Below are positions 47,698 to 56,594 of a DNA stretch of 64,000 nucleotides, piece by piece (position 1 is the stretch's first letter; every line of letters starts with the position of its first letter). Under the pieces are notes generated by a model. It made no database searches and was not told the origin of the DNA. It saw only the letters and a list, made by a program, of their open reading frames with translations. The DNA is taken from positions 87,059 to 151,058 of the forward strand of contig CALYPL010000003.1 of assembly GCA_945273835.1 (NCBI GenBank), given 5' to 3'. This DNA comes from an uncultured Dysgonomonas sp. Lineage in GTDB: Bacteria; Bacteroidota; Bacteroidia; Bacteroidales; Dysgonomonadaceae. The position numbers and the translations under genes were made by a program.

Positions 47698-48285
47698 TTA
47701 TGCCCTCAGACTGTCTCCCTGAAAGAGTATGCGCACGGTGGTTGATTTGAGACGATCAAGCACACGATCGTCATAATGGTTGACTATTTCGCTTACATTC
47801 AGGTTTGATGATGCTATCAGCAGTTTGTTATCTTTCTCGGCTGCGTCAAGTATCTCGGCAAACGCCATTCGCCTTTGTCCGTATTGGATGCTAAGGGCTT
47901 CTGTTCCCACATCATCGAGGCTGATGATGTGTTTTGTCAATACTGCGTCGATGTTTTTGTTTACTTCGTTCATATCGAATACGGATACTACTTTGCGGCA
48001 ATGTTTCAGTATGATGGCGGGCAACACATAGCGGCATAACAGGGTCTTGCCTCGTCCGCAACTGCCGTACATGAATAGTCCCCTACCCCGATTGCCCGAC
48101 AGCCATCGGGCTACTTCGTCATATTCGGGCAACCAGACAAGGGTTCGACCTTCCATCGCCACAAAGTATTCTAATGCTTTGCGTAGTATGGTGGCGGCAT
48201 GGGGCACGGCTATTTGTATTTTTTGCTGGGGCAAGCGCATGCCGTGGGTACGCATATCGTCAAGGATGTTATTAAAACCGCTCAT
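47698..48285 (-). CDS. DnaC-type helicase-loader ATPase
   Basis: A 195-residue AAA+ ATPase of the DnaC/IstB-like group. Walker A is GSCGRGKT (74-81), Walker B IISLDD (120-125), sensor 1 SSN (159-161) and the arginine-finger-type DDRVLDRL (172-179). In phages and mobile elements such a protein loads the replicative helicase. It overlaps the upstream replication-initiator-like gene by 14 bases, so they are translationally coupled and act as a replication pair. There is no transposase partner nearby, so an IstB role is unlikely. The chromosome's own helicase loading does not need it, which marks this block as acquired. Confidence 0.85.
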   Translation of the reverse strand: MSGFNNILDDMRTHGMRLPQQKIQIAVPHAATILRKALEYFVAMEGRTLVWLPEYDEVARWLSGNRGRGLFMYGSCGRGKTLLCRYVLPAIILKHCRKVVSVFDMNEVNKNIDAVLTKHIISLDDVGTEALSIQYGQRRMAFAEILDAAEKDNKLLIASSNLNVSEIVNHYDDRVLDRLKSTTVRILFQGDSLRA

Positions 48286-48853
48286 ATTTTTTTTGTTGTG
48301 AATGTTTTACTGCGGAATTGGCTGGTTTGGAGCGTTTCTCCCACGTGCGAACTGCTGCCTGCCAGTCTTTCATCTGATTGCGTCCTACTTTCCATCCGAC
48401 TGACTGGTAATAGTCGAAAAAGTAGGTTGCGTCTACACTATTTCCTCTGCTTCGGCAGTATTCGGTTATCTCTGCGAGTGTTGGCAATGCGGGCATGATG
48501 TTATCGGCTGATTTTTTACCGGCTTTTTTTGTGCCTTGCTTACTTTGTATGTACGATGCGTAATTGTTGATCGTGACAATGGTATAGCGTTTGCGTGGCG
48601 ATACTTCGATGAGATTGAGCGTTATGAGCTGATCGAGCATCAGCCTTATTTCTCCTTCGTTCACTCCCAGCTTATTGGCTAAGGTTCGGCGGCTGACAAG
48701 CAGTTCGCCATCGTTCAGCAACACGTCTTTTATGCGTGGTGGTGTGCTTCCGACATGGAGCAGAAGATGTAAAAACATTTTGAGCATGGAGTCTTGCCGG
48801 GCGCAAAGTTTTTTCAGGGTCTGACTGTCTATTGTAATTGTATTGTGTGCCAT
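48272..48853 (-). CDS. Replication-initiator-like winged-helix protein
   Basis: A 193-residue protein with an N-terminal winged-helix-like domain (about 15-105: a LLVSRRTLANKLGVNEGEIR stretch reads as helix-turn-helix, then TLNLIEVSPRKRYTIVTI as the wing). A linker rich in Lys and Ser follows, then a C-terminal helical segment (about 125-175, YCRSRGNSVDATYFFDYYQ, GWKVGRNQMKDWQAAVRTW). The C-terminal WKVGxxxMKDWxxAxRxW pattern is well known in replication proteins of Bacteroidota phages and elements. It overlaps the DnaC-type gene by 14 bases. Confidence 0.78.
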   Translation of the reverse strand: MAHNTITIDSQTLKKLCARQDSMLKMFLHLLLHVGSTPPRIKDVLLNDGELLVSRRTLANKLGVNEGEIRLMLDQLITLNLIEVSPRKRYTIVTINNYASYIQSKQGTKKAGKKSADNIMPALPTLAEITEYCRSRGNSVDATYFFDYYQSVGWKVGRNQMKDWQAAVRTWEKRSKPANSAVKHSQQKKYERF

Positions 48854-48954
48854 TCTGATTGTTCTGTTTTCTAAAATCGTTCAATCTGGTTGTTGATGAC
48901 AAATTATTATCTGTAAAACCACTCGCAAATAAATCAATATTAAACCAACTAATT

Positions 48955-49317
48955 TTATTTATTTGTTTTACGTGTCAATACAGGCTGATTTTCTATCCTG
49001 CTTTGCTGACGGAGGTAATCGGCGCAACGTGTGTATCGGAGGTAAGTTTCGCGCAGACTTAACAGAAAGCGTTGTAATTCGGTCAATTCATATACCGACT
49101 CACGGATGTAGCGGTTTGTATACGCAAACTCATTGTCGAGGCTCGCATCTTCATCGCCTGCTCCTTTGTTGACGATGTCTTGTATGGCTGCCGATAAAAG
49201 GCTAAGCTGAAATTCGTAACCTCCTGTTGCGAAGTAGTCGGCTACTAATGTATTCATTTCCTTGCGAATGCGTGTAAGATCTTCAATACTTGTCTTAAGT
49301 GTGTTTTTGGTTTCCAT
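48955..49317 (-). CDS. Small helical protein of the phage-type block
   Basis: A 120-residue soluble helical protein of unknown function (SIEDLTRIRKEMNTLVADYF; later LTELQRFLLSLRETYLRY). No domain was recognised. The ATG at 49317 (METKNTLKT) is chosen; the longer reading to 49356 would overlap the upstream gene. It is the second gene of the leftward block leading into the replication genes and may be an accessory or regulatory protein of the element. Confidence 0.6.
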   Translation of the reverse strand: METKNTLKTSIEDLTRIRKEMNTLVADYFATGGYEFQLSLLSAAIQDIVNKGAGDEDASLDNEFAYTNRYIRESVYELTELQRFLLSLRETYLRYTRCADYLRQQSRIENQPVLTRKTNK

Positions 49318-49349
49318 GCTTATTATTTTTTTATTGTTTTGTATTTTGT

Positions 49350-49685
49350 TTACCAATAGCGGTATTCGTTTCTGATAGTCATTGCTTGCCGCACTAATTG
49401 TTTATGGCTTTGGTTGTAAGATTGTATCAATGGGCGCAGGCGTGAGTTCAACACACAAGTGTCTTCGTACAGAACTTCCCAGTCATCATTCAGTATTTCA
49501 GCTGATTTTATGCTTATCTGATCCATAAATACGTCAAAATCGACACAAAGGCGCACGTCATCGAACTCTTCGTCTATGTTGTTTATTGATGAATGATCGG
49601 TTACTGTCAGGTATTCTGCGATGTGGTCTACTAAGCTATTCATTTGTTTTTCACTGCAATAGCAAAAGATTTTGAGTGCTTCCAT
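49350..49685 (-). CDS. Small acidic protein, first gene of the phage-type block
   Basis: A 111-residue acidic protein of unknown function (LRPLIQSYNQSHKQLVRQAM near the C-terminus; CVDFDVFMDQ in the centre). The ATG at 49685 (MEALKIFCYCSEKQ) is chosen over a far-upstream in-frame ATG at 49763, because the intervening residues look like translated AT-rich leader. It opens the leftward block; the AT-rich stretch upstream (49700-49860) probably holds the promoter. Confidence 0.58.
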   Translation of the reverse strand: MEALKIFCYCSEKQMNSLVDHIAEYLTVTDHSSINNIDEEFDDVRLCVDFDVFMDQISIKSAEILNDDWEVLYEDTCVLNSRLRPLIQSYNQSHKQLVRQAMTIRNEYRYW

Positions 49686-50128
49686 ATTTTCGGTAATTTT
49701 TAATATTTTGTTTGTTTGTGATGTACTTTTTTTTGTTAAGTGTATTCTATTTATATAGTACAAATTTAAACTATATTTTATTTTAATACAAATATTTTTA
49801 AATAATAGTTTAATATTTTACTTTATTTAGATTACACATAAAATAATTTACTCATATTTTACTATAAGTGAATTTGTTAACTTCGTGAATCTTCAAAACT
49901 GAAAGCTTTATTTAGTAATAGTTATGGTCGGGATTGGATCAGATTTAACATATAATATTATTTATCAGAATATTAGATGGGAAATAAAATGTGTCAATAA
50001 TTGTCTTTATGTGTAAGTATGCTTATCAAGTCTCTATTTTACGGACAAAAATGGTCTGATTTGGTCTGAAAAAGAAAAAGCGTCTCACCGATTTAACGAT
50101 GAAACGCTTTTTCTGATAAATTTTAGCT
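49686..50128. other. 443-bp region at the right edge of the phage-type block
   Basis: Very AT-rich from about 49740 to 49870, with runs of tttaaa and ttatatta that could be an edge, a promoter or an origin-like stretch. A direct repeat atggtctgat/ttggtctgaa occurs at 50051-50070. No att-like duplication with the left side of the block was recognised by eye. Confidence 0.35.
50075..50112 (-). terminator. Terminator after the Cys-less redoxin-like gene
   Basis: Stem aaaaagcgtctca against tgaaacgcttttt (one mismatch) with A/T tracts on both sides. It lies just downstream of the leftward gene ending at 50129. Confidence 0.75.
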
Positions 50129-50635
50129 TTAGATTTTATTCATAAAATGACTTAAATTGTCGGCAGAAACATCCATGGCTATAATCTTACCTTGCTCGTC
50201 AAGCAAATAGCTTCTGAAACCGTTTCTGAGTTTGTATCGACTTAGCAGCTTGTCTTGATGCTTTTGATCTACCCATAGTTGATAGCTGGCTGCAACATTA
50301 TCCATAGCTACAGTTTTTTCAAATACTGACTTACTTTGATCGAAAGAAAGCGACACCATGGCTATGTTATAATCTTTGTTCCTGATTGTGTTGGCTAACA
50401 ACACATTATCGCGATGCGACCGGGCATCGTAAGCTGCCCATAGGTTTACCAATACTTTCTTTCCGCGTAAGTCCGACAGTTTAAAATCCCCTTCCGATCG
50501 GTTACCTGACAATTCTATGTCGGGGAAAATATCTCCGGGATAAATGCCTTCTGAAGGCTTAGTATTTTTCGACATGCTTGATGAAAAGCCTATAAAAGCC
50601 ACATAAGCAATCAAAAAGTACTTCAGATACTTCAT
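50129..50635 (-). CDS. Thioredoxin-fold exported protein lacking all cysteines
   Basis: A 168-residue protein with a signal peptide or anchor (about 1-22) and an AhpC/TlpA-type thioredoxin fold: GDIFPDIELSG, then LSDLRGKKVLVNLWAAYDARSH (read in pieces), a central strand AMVSLSFD, and LLDEQGKII near the C-terminus. At the place of the active-site W-C-x-x-C it has W-A-A-Y-D-A-R, so both Cys are replaced (Tyr69, Arg72). There is no Cys anywhere in the protein, and the cis-Pro loop is also changed (RNGFRSYLL). It cannot do disulfide chemistry and may serve as a binding or scaffold protein. A terminator follows at 50075-50112. Confidence 0.78.
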   Translation of the reverse strand: MKYLKYFLIAYVAFIGFSSSMSKNTKPSEGIYPGDIFPDIELSGNRSEGDFKLSDLRGKKVLVNLWAAYDARSHRDNVLLANTIRNKDYNIAMVSLSFDQSKSVFEKTVAMDNVAASYQLWVDQKHQDKLLSRYKLRNGFRSYLLDEQGKIIAMDVSADNLSHFMNKI

Positions 50636-50847
50636 ATTACAATTATTTAGTTAATAATAAACCCGATTGAAGAAACCTCACAGCCCTACCAATACGAGTT
50701 TCCCATGTTTTGGGAGCGCATAGTATGTTCTTTACGCCTAAAGATCGGTTACTAAGCTGTTATTTAGTATGCAAATATACTATTTATGATTGTAAAAATT
50801 TCTTATAAGTATAAGAAAGATATTAAAGACTGATTTTGAGGTTGATA

Positions 50848-51945
50848 TCACTTCTCTGTTTGGGGATGCTTAATGATGTTTTGCAGCACGTATCTGATGG
50901 ATACCCACAAAATGATGTCGATAACAAGCACAATTGTAAGGTTGATATATTTTGATAGTATGTAATTGAGAGCTACAAATACAAGGGTTATGAGCATTAG
51001 GGACAGTGTGATACGTACATGCGTGAAGCCGAGTTTCAACAGGAAGTGGTGGATATGATTTTTGTCGGGCTGAAATATATTGCCATGTTTGTGCATTCTT
51101 AGCACGATTACGTGCATGACATCGAACAACGGAACTATAAGTGCGGAGAATACGATAATCTGGGAATGATCTGCAACAGGATCGAAAGTTTCTGAATGTG
51201 AACTGAATTTAATAACAAAGTAGCTGACTATATATCCTAAGGTAAGGCTTCCTGTGTCTCCCATAAACATTTTCTGGATATAGCCTTTGGGGTGAACCAT
51301 GTTATAATAGAGAAACACACATAAAACGCCTAAAGTGGCTGCTATAAAAATAGTGTCAAATAAATAAGCGTACTGAAAGCAAAATATTCCGACAATGATA
51401 AGAAACAGGCTCGACAATCCTGCTGCCAAGCCATCCACACCGTCAATCAGATTGATGGCATTGATGATATATATAACCACCATAATCGTCATCGGGATAC
51501 CTATCCATGCCGGGATATCGTATAATCCGAACATACCGCTGAAGGTATTGATCCAGATGCCTGACAGTGGAAATAGGCAAGCGGTAAATATTTGATACAG
51601 CAGTTTGATTTTGTAACCTACATTCAGCAAATCGTCGTACACTCCGACAAGATAGAGTAGTATAAATCCGGCAAGGGGTAATATAAATTTGTTGAATTGG
51701 TTCATATCGTATTCGGGGAAGAAGCGGTTTACTACGCCGGATGCTAAAAAGAAGCAGACCATGATAACGGGAGCAAATGCTGTGCCGCCTAACCGAGAAA
51801 CGGGTACTTGGTGTATTCGCCTTGAATCAGGCAGATCATATAGATTTTTCTTATAGGAAATGGATAATATATTGGGACATACTATTCGTGAAAGAATTGC
51901 TGAAATTATGAATACTATTAATATGACTAAAGTAAAAAACGACAT
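50848..51945 (-). CDS. Undecaprenyl-phosphate sugar-1-phosphate transferase (WecA/MraY family)
   Basis: A 365-residue integral membrane enzyme of glycosyltransferase family 4 with about 11 hydrophobic segments. Family motifs are the cytoplasmic loop VGVYDDLLNVGYKIKLLYQI, the NAINLIDGVDGLAAG motif, the FMGDTGSLTLGY aspartate motif, and the HIHHFLLKLGF histidine motif at the end. It attaches a sugar phosphate (GlcNAc-1-P or similar) to undecaprenyl phosphate, starting a surface polysaccharide or O-antigen chain. It lies downstream of wzz- and wza-like genes on the same strand and was probably added to that set. Confidence 0.9.
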   Translation of the reverse strand: MSFFTLVILIVFIISAILSRIVCPNILSISYKKNLYDLPDSRRIHQVPVSRLGGTAFAPVIMVCFFLASGVVNRFFPEYDMNQFNKFILPLAGFILLYLVGVYDDLLNVGYKIKLLYQIFTACLFPLSGIWINTFSGMFGLYDIPAWIGIPMTIMVVIYIINAINLIDGVDGLAAGLSSLFLIIVGIFCFQYAYLFDTIFIAATLGVLCVFLYYNMVHPKGYIQKMFMGDTGSLTLGYIVSYFVIKFSSHSETFDPVADHSQIIVFSALIVPLFDVMHVIVLRMHKHGNIFQPDKNHIHHFLLKLGFTHVRITLSLMLITLVFVALNYILSKYINLTIVLVIDIILWVSIRYVLQNIIKHPQTEK

Positions 51946-52041
51946 ATCTAACTTTCTATTATATTAGATTTTTATAAATGTACCTCTTTTTAAAACACAA
52001 ATGATCTATAGCGTTTGATAGTAACTGAATTCCGAAACCGT

Positions 52042-53196
52042 CTATTCTATAATCCATTTTTTAAGTTTCGGGTTCTTGAAAATATCTGCCGCAAATGGCA
52101 ATCCTAAAACCAACCCTGTGCTGACGCAAACGCCTAAAACGGCAAATATGATGCATATCATGCCACGTCTTGGCTTTGAGCGCTGGTTGGGTATCGTCAC
52201 AGGTTCTATGATTGTGAATACGGGTGTATTTTCTTTAACTGATATTTTAGCTTGCTCTAATTGCTTGGCAAGTTCGCTATAAATCGAGAAAGCAAGATTA
52301 TAACGGTTGTCCCACTTTTCACTTTCGGCTTGTGCTACTGCTGAATAGATATTTTTATTTGAATCTTTGAATCTTGCTCTCGCATCCTGTACTTGTTCAT
52401 AATCTTTCTTAGCCTCGTTGTAACGTCCTTCTATAAAATCGAGATTAGCACGCACTTTGTCGATTTTGAAATCAGTAATATATTTCTGAAGCAGTTCTTG
52501 TGTTTTCTCCGTCAGTTGAGCGGCAGCATAGGGGTCTGACATCGTAACCGACAAATTCAGAAATCCGTCTTTTTCGTTTACGGTAAGGTATATTATTGAT
52601 AGCAGCATGTCTGAACACCGCTTTTCGTCTTTGGTCATTACCTGAATAGCATTTTTTCCGACGGTTGTTGTATCCGTTCCAACAGGCTCTTTCTTACTCA
52701 TCGCACCCATTATAAGTCCGGGAAGCCCGACTGTATATTTTTTGATAGTGCCGATTACTCCTGATTGGTTATATTCGTCTTTTGTGAAGTAATCTAAAAT
52801 AACGACTGGTTGATCGTAATTCTTGAATTTCAAGGATGTGTGCATCAGCTCTTTCTGAAAAGGGGTGCTGTTGAGTATCTGCGGATATAGTTTCGGCGGT
52901 ATAACGTCTCCGCCGATTGACCCGACATTGATACCTGCCATTGCTGCAAGACTGCTTAAACCGCCACCCACTTGTTTTTCGTTATTTTGCGGAACCATGA
53001 TTGTCTGGGTAGTATATGCTACGGGACTAATCAAGGCTACGATCAGTCCGAATAAGATAAACACGGCTGTGATTTTGAGAATAAATTTTCGGTTTCGCCA
53101 GATCTTTAGAATTATACTTGCAAGATCAATTTCGTGCATATTGCCCGCTTGCTGATTATTCATATTGTTATTTGTGGTCGGATAATCCATTCCCAA
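52042..53196 (-). CDS. Polysaccharide chain-length/co-polymerase protein (Wzz type)
   Basis: A 384-residue inner-membrane protein. A Met/Asn-rich start, an N-terminal membrane segment (about 38-58, FILKITAVFILFGLIVALIS), a long periplasmic domain with helix-rich centre (KVRANLDFIEGRYNEAKKDYEQ seen in parts) and a second membrane segment (about 348-370) preceded by the Pro-rich PVTIPNQRSKPRRG, the usual Wzz signature. It sets polymer chain length and works with the outer-membrane Wza channel whose gene ends 3 bases upstream. It lacks a tyrosine-kinase domain. The start codon could also be two codons later. Confidence 0.9.
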   Translation of the reverse strand: MGMDYPTTNNNMNNQQAGNMHEIDLASIILKIWRNRKFILKITAVFILFGLIVALISPVAYTTQTIMVPQNNEKQVGGGLSSLAAMAGINVGSIGGDVIPPKLYPQILNSTPFQKELMHTSLKFKNYDQPVVILDYFTKDEYNQSGVIGTIKKYTVGLPGLIMGAMSKKEPVGTDTTTVGKNAIQVMTKDEKRCSDMLLSIIYLTVNEKDGFLNLSVTMSDPYAAAQLTEKTQELLQKYITDFKIDKVRANLDFIEGRYNEAKKDYEQVQDARARFKDSNKNIYSAVAQAESEKWDNRYNLAFSIYSELAKQLEQAKISVKENTPVFTIIEPVTIPNQRSKPRRGMICIIFAVLGVCVSTGLVLGLPFAADIFKNPKLKKWIIE

Positions 53197-53199
53197 ATA

Positions 53200-55617
53200 C
53201 TATTTCGTTGTATTAATAATTGAAGTCACCATTGCTGCAAGTGCAGCTGTAGATGTGCCCATGCTTAATATTTCAGGCAAGCCTAATGATCGTCTGGCTC
53301 GTTTGTCCGGCACGATTATCTCACATCCGGGCATAATTTTACCTTTGGTTGCTTTGCTAACTGAACCGTTCATATAAACAATAAAAGCCTTACTTTGTTT
53401 AGCGTTTTCGGCTGTGCCGCCTGCCAGATTGATATAATCTTTCCACTTAAGACCGTCTCTGTAAACAACGGTGTTAGGATACATAACGGCTCCCGTAACA
53501 CGCACTGTTCCATTATATTCAGGTATAATCAGTTCATCGCCTGGTTTCAGTACCACATCGAAATTTGATCCGGGGTTTTCTATCGCTTTTCGCAAATCAA
53601 TACCCACAAGATACGAATCTTCTATATTCAGTTTTTCAACCGACAATGAATCTTTTACATTATTGTTTCTGTGTTTAACAAGTTCAAGCATCGACTTCAC
53701 TCGTACTTTGTCATCATCCGTCATTTTTCTGTTCAGGGTCGCTCCATCTACGAATGCTGAATTGGTCAATCCTCCGGCACGTTTTATCAGGTCGGAGATA
53801 CGCTCGTTTCTTTCTGCGATAACGTATTCGCCTTCATAGAATATTTCGCCCCGAACCGATACGTTCATTTGTTTTTGGTATGTAGGTGATTCTCGCACAT
53901 ATACGACATCAAATGGTTGTAGTCTGAATGTAGGGTCTGATGTGATTTTCAGTCCATTGTTTATTGACAGGGTATATGTACGCGACTTTGTATCGGTTAT
54001 GATGGTTGATTGTGGATCTTTTATTCTTCGGGCAACATCTATCCGGATGGTTGATGCTGATTCTAATAAACCTCCGGCTCGGACTATCAGGTCTTCGAGC
54101 GACATGTTTTCGAGGAAAGGATATATTCCCGGTTTGCCGACCGCTCCGTTAATGGTTATCGCATATTCTTCACGTAAATCGGTTATGGCCGGAATATAAA
54201 GCACATCATTTCGGTGAAGCGGTATATCCTGTATCTCTCCTGATAGTAATGCAGGGATGTTTATCGGCATCGATTCCTGTGTATAGTCTTCTTTTTCTCG
54301 TGTGAGTACGGCCCGGTTGAGGAAAGCATCGCCACGTATACCTTCGGCTCGGTTTATCAGCTGAACAAGTGTCATCACTTCGTCATCTATTGCGTAGATG
54401 CCGGGACGATATACGGCTCCTTCTATTTTGACCATGTTTTGGAATCGTTGCAAAACGGAGTCGACTGCTATTTCATCGCCATCGTTCATGTCGAACGAGC
54501 TGTACTGGCTGTCATCGACGTTGAACACTTTGTATTCTCTGCCGGTCTTACGTATCAGTCTTACTTCTCTTTTGAAGGCATCACCTTTGAATCCGCCTGA
54601 ATAACTGATCAGATCGGCTAACGATTCGGTACTCTTCATCTCGTACATCATCGGGCGTTTTACTTTGCCTTTTATTTTTACGAGATTCTGATAGGGTGAT
54701 ACTACAATTACGTCTCCATCGCGAAGATTAATGTTCGATTTGCTTTTTCCGTTAAGGATATAATCATAAACGTCTATGTCACTGACTAATGTACCGCTTC
54801 GATATACTTTCACGGAACGCATGGATCCGATTTGGTTTACTCCGCCTGCTGAATATAGGGCGTGAAATACGGTTGCTAATGATGGGAGGGTATATGTTCC
54901 GGGAACGTCTACTTCGCCCATCACATTTACTTTTATGCTTCTGATCTCACCCAGCGATAGTTTGATAAAGGTGGATGAGTTACTGATGCCGGAGTATATT
55001 TGATTCAGACTTCTTTTTATTCTGTTTTCGGCTTCTTTCACGGTAAGTCCGTTAAGGCTTACTGGTCCTATACCTTCTATGTTTATATTTCCTTCGGGCG
55101 AAATGTATTGTTTTATATGTATTTCGGATGCTCCCCAAACATCGATCAGAATCTGATCGCCCGGACCAAATACGTAGGTATCGGGGGTTGGGATATTTAA
55201 TTGGGGCTCGAAGGACAGTTTTTTGTTGGTAAATATATCATGACCGAATATGCGGTCTTCTTGTTTTATCTTGTCTTCTTGTTTTTGCTTTTCGCCGCTA
55301 TTTTCTTCCGATTGTGTTTGGTCTGTGTATTTTCTGCCCGATATGCTGTTTTCGCCTACGCCTTGTGTACCGGTTGTTTTTCCGGCCGATTGATAGGTTT
55401 TAGCTAATCGTTCGAGTTGATCTTTGGTTGCGCCTTTCTGCATCAGCATCAATCCGATCTGCTGCTGATTCAAACCTTGTTTTTGTGCTTCTTGCGCCAA
55501 ATTTATCACTTCGTTGTCGGACAATTGTGCGAAGGCAAAGCTCACTACCGACAAAAAAATGCATATTAAAAAAATCTTTTTCACAATCATACTTTTATGT
55601 TTATGATCCATTAACAT
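53200..55617 (-). CDS. Outer-membrane polysaccharide export protein (Wza type) with SLBB repeats
   Basis: An 805-residue exported protein. A signal peptide (ending FAFAQ) is followed by a Gln/Asn-rich helical N-terminal region, then the polysaccharide export domain (TPDTYVFGPGDQILIDVWG to NQIYSGISNS, about 140-215). About six SLBB units follow, recognisable by repeats such as VKVNVMGEVDVPGTYTL, MVKIEGAVYRPGIYA, ITINGAVGKPGIYPF, MNVSVRGEIFYEGEYVI and VRVTGAVMYPNTVVYRDG. A C-terminal membrane helix is likely. It forms the outer-membrane exit channel for capsule or exopolysaccharide. Its ATG lies inside the last codons of dapA (overlap 7 bases), so the two are translationally coupled; later ATGs at 55611 and 55590 are also possible. 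Confidence 0.92.
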   Translation of the reverse strand: MLMDHKHKSMIVKKIFLICIFLSVVSFAFAQLSDNEVINLAQEAQKQGLNQQQIGLMLMQKGATKDQLERLAKTYQSAGKTTGTQGVGENSISGRKYTDQTQSEENSGEKQKQEDKIKQEDRIFGHDIFTNKKLSFEPQLNIPTPDTYVFGPGDQILIDVWGASEIHIKQYISPEGNINIEGIGPVSLNGLTVKEAENRIKRSLNQIYSGISNSSTFIKLSLGEIRSIKVNVMGEVDVPGTYTLPSLATVFHALYSAGGVNQIGSMRSVKVYRSGTLVSDIDVYDYILNGKSKSNINLRDGDVIVVSPYQNLVKIKGKVKRPMMYEMKSTESLADLISYSGGFKGDAFKREVRLIRKTGREYKVFNVDDSQYSSFDMNDGDEIAVDSVLQRFQNMVKIEGAVYRPGIYAIDDEVMTLVQLINRAEGIRGDAFLNRAVLTREKEDYTQESMPINIPALLSGEIQDIPLHRNDVLYIPAITDLREEYAITINGAVGKPGIYPFLENMSLEDLIVRAGGLLESASTIRIDVARRIKDPQSTIITDTKSRTYTLSINNGLKITSDPTFRLQPFDVVYVRESPTYQKQMNVSVRGEIFYEGEYVIAERNERISDLIKRAGGLTNSAFVDGATLNRKMTDDDKVRVKSMLELVKHRNNNVKDSLSVEKLNIEDSYLVGIDLRKAIENPGSNFDVVLKPGDELIIPEYNGTVRVTGAVMYPNTVVYRDGLKWKDYINLAGGTAENAKQSKAFIVYMNGSVSKATKGKIMPGCEIIVPDKRARRSLGLPEILSMGTSTAALAAMVTSIINTTK

Positions 55618-56504
55618 TTTATATTCAGATCGAGCAAGACATTGCGCATCTGCTCATAAGTGGTTATGCGTGTGGGAACTAAGGGTAATCGCAATATGTT
55701 CTCGATGTAGCCCATCATACTGAGCATACATTTCACGCCGGCAGGGTTTCCGTCTATAAATAAAAGGTTAAATAATTCACTAAAACTATGATGGATATTG
55801 AGCGCGCTGTTGTAGTCGCCTTCAAGGGCAAGGCGCACCATGCGGCTAAATTCTTTGGGAAAGGCGTTACCGATAACGGATATAACTCCGATGGCTCCTA
55901 ATGTGATGAGCGGAAAAGTAATGCCATCGTCGCCCGATATGACTTCAAAATCGGCAGGTTTACGCTTGATTATTTCGTCCATCTGAGCCATATTGCCTGA
56001 AGCTTCTTTTACGGCTATCACGTTTTTGAATTCGTTGGCTATACGCAGGGTGGTTTCGGCTGTCATATTCACACCTGTGCGTCCGGGTACATTATAAAGT
56101 ATGACCGGAAGGGGCGATGCTTCTGCGATGGTTTTATAGTGCTGGTATAGTCCTTCTTGAGAGGGTTTATTATAGTAGGGAGTGACAGACAGAATGGCGT
56201 CTATACCACTGTAATCGTCTGTCGAAAGACGTTCGGCTATGGTTCTGGTGTTATTACCGCCTTCGCCTAAAATGACGGGTATACGTCCGTTGACACGTGT
56301 CACAACGATATCCCGTATTTCTCGTTTCTCATCTTCTGACAGGGTTGGTGTTTCGGCGGTTGTACCAAGGGCAACGAGATAATCTGTACCGTTCTGTAAC
56401 TGATAATCTATTAACCTTGCTAAGGCATTGAAATCTACGCTTCCGTCTTTTTTAAACGGAGTTATCAATGCCACACCTACTCCTTTCAGATTTATCTCCG
56501 ACAT
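55611..56504 (-). CDS. dapA: 4-hydroxy-tetrahydrodipicolinate synthase
   Basis: A 297-residue (beta/alpha)8 aldolase for the first step of lysine and diaminopimelate synthesis: pyruvate + aspartate semialdehyde to HTPA. Schiff-base Lys166 lies in VIAVKEASGN; Tyr137 is in LYNVPGRTG with Arg142 next to it; Thr48-Thr49 in ALGTTAETPTL complete the triad region (the family often has GTTGE, here GTTAE). Diaminopimelate is needed for peptidoglycan. The end overlaps the wza-like gene by 7 bases, joining a lysine-synthesis gene to a polysaccharide operon. DUF6913-like gene and ligA lie upstream on the same strand. Confidence 0.96.
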   Translation of the reverse strand: MSEINLKGVGVALITPFKKDGSVDFNALARLIDYQLQNGTDYLVALGTTAETPTLSEDEKREIRDIVVTRVNGRIPVILGEGGNNTRTIAERLSTDDYSGIDAILSVTPYYNKPSQEGLYQHYKTIAEASPLPVILYNVPGRTGVNMTAETTLRIANEFKNVIAVKEASGNMAQMDEIIKRKPADFEVISGDDGITFPLITLGAIGVISVIGNAFPKEFSRMVRLALEGDYNSALNIHHSFSELFNLLFIDGNPAGVKCMLSMMGYIENILRLPLVPTRITTYEQMRNVLLDLNIKC

Positions 56505-56594
56505 ATTTTTTTTGCTCGCTCCTTAAATATAGTCAGAATATTATATATTTATATTAAATTTTTATTAAATATTCTGGTTTGCAAAGATAAAAAA

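Noticed and set aside
48955..49685. Small genes as a toxin-antitoxin pair
   Set aside because: Adjacent and small, but no toxin or antitoxin fold marks, and they lead into the replication genes.
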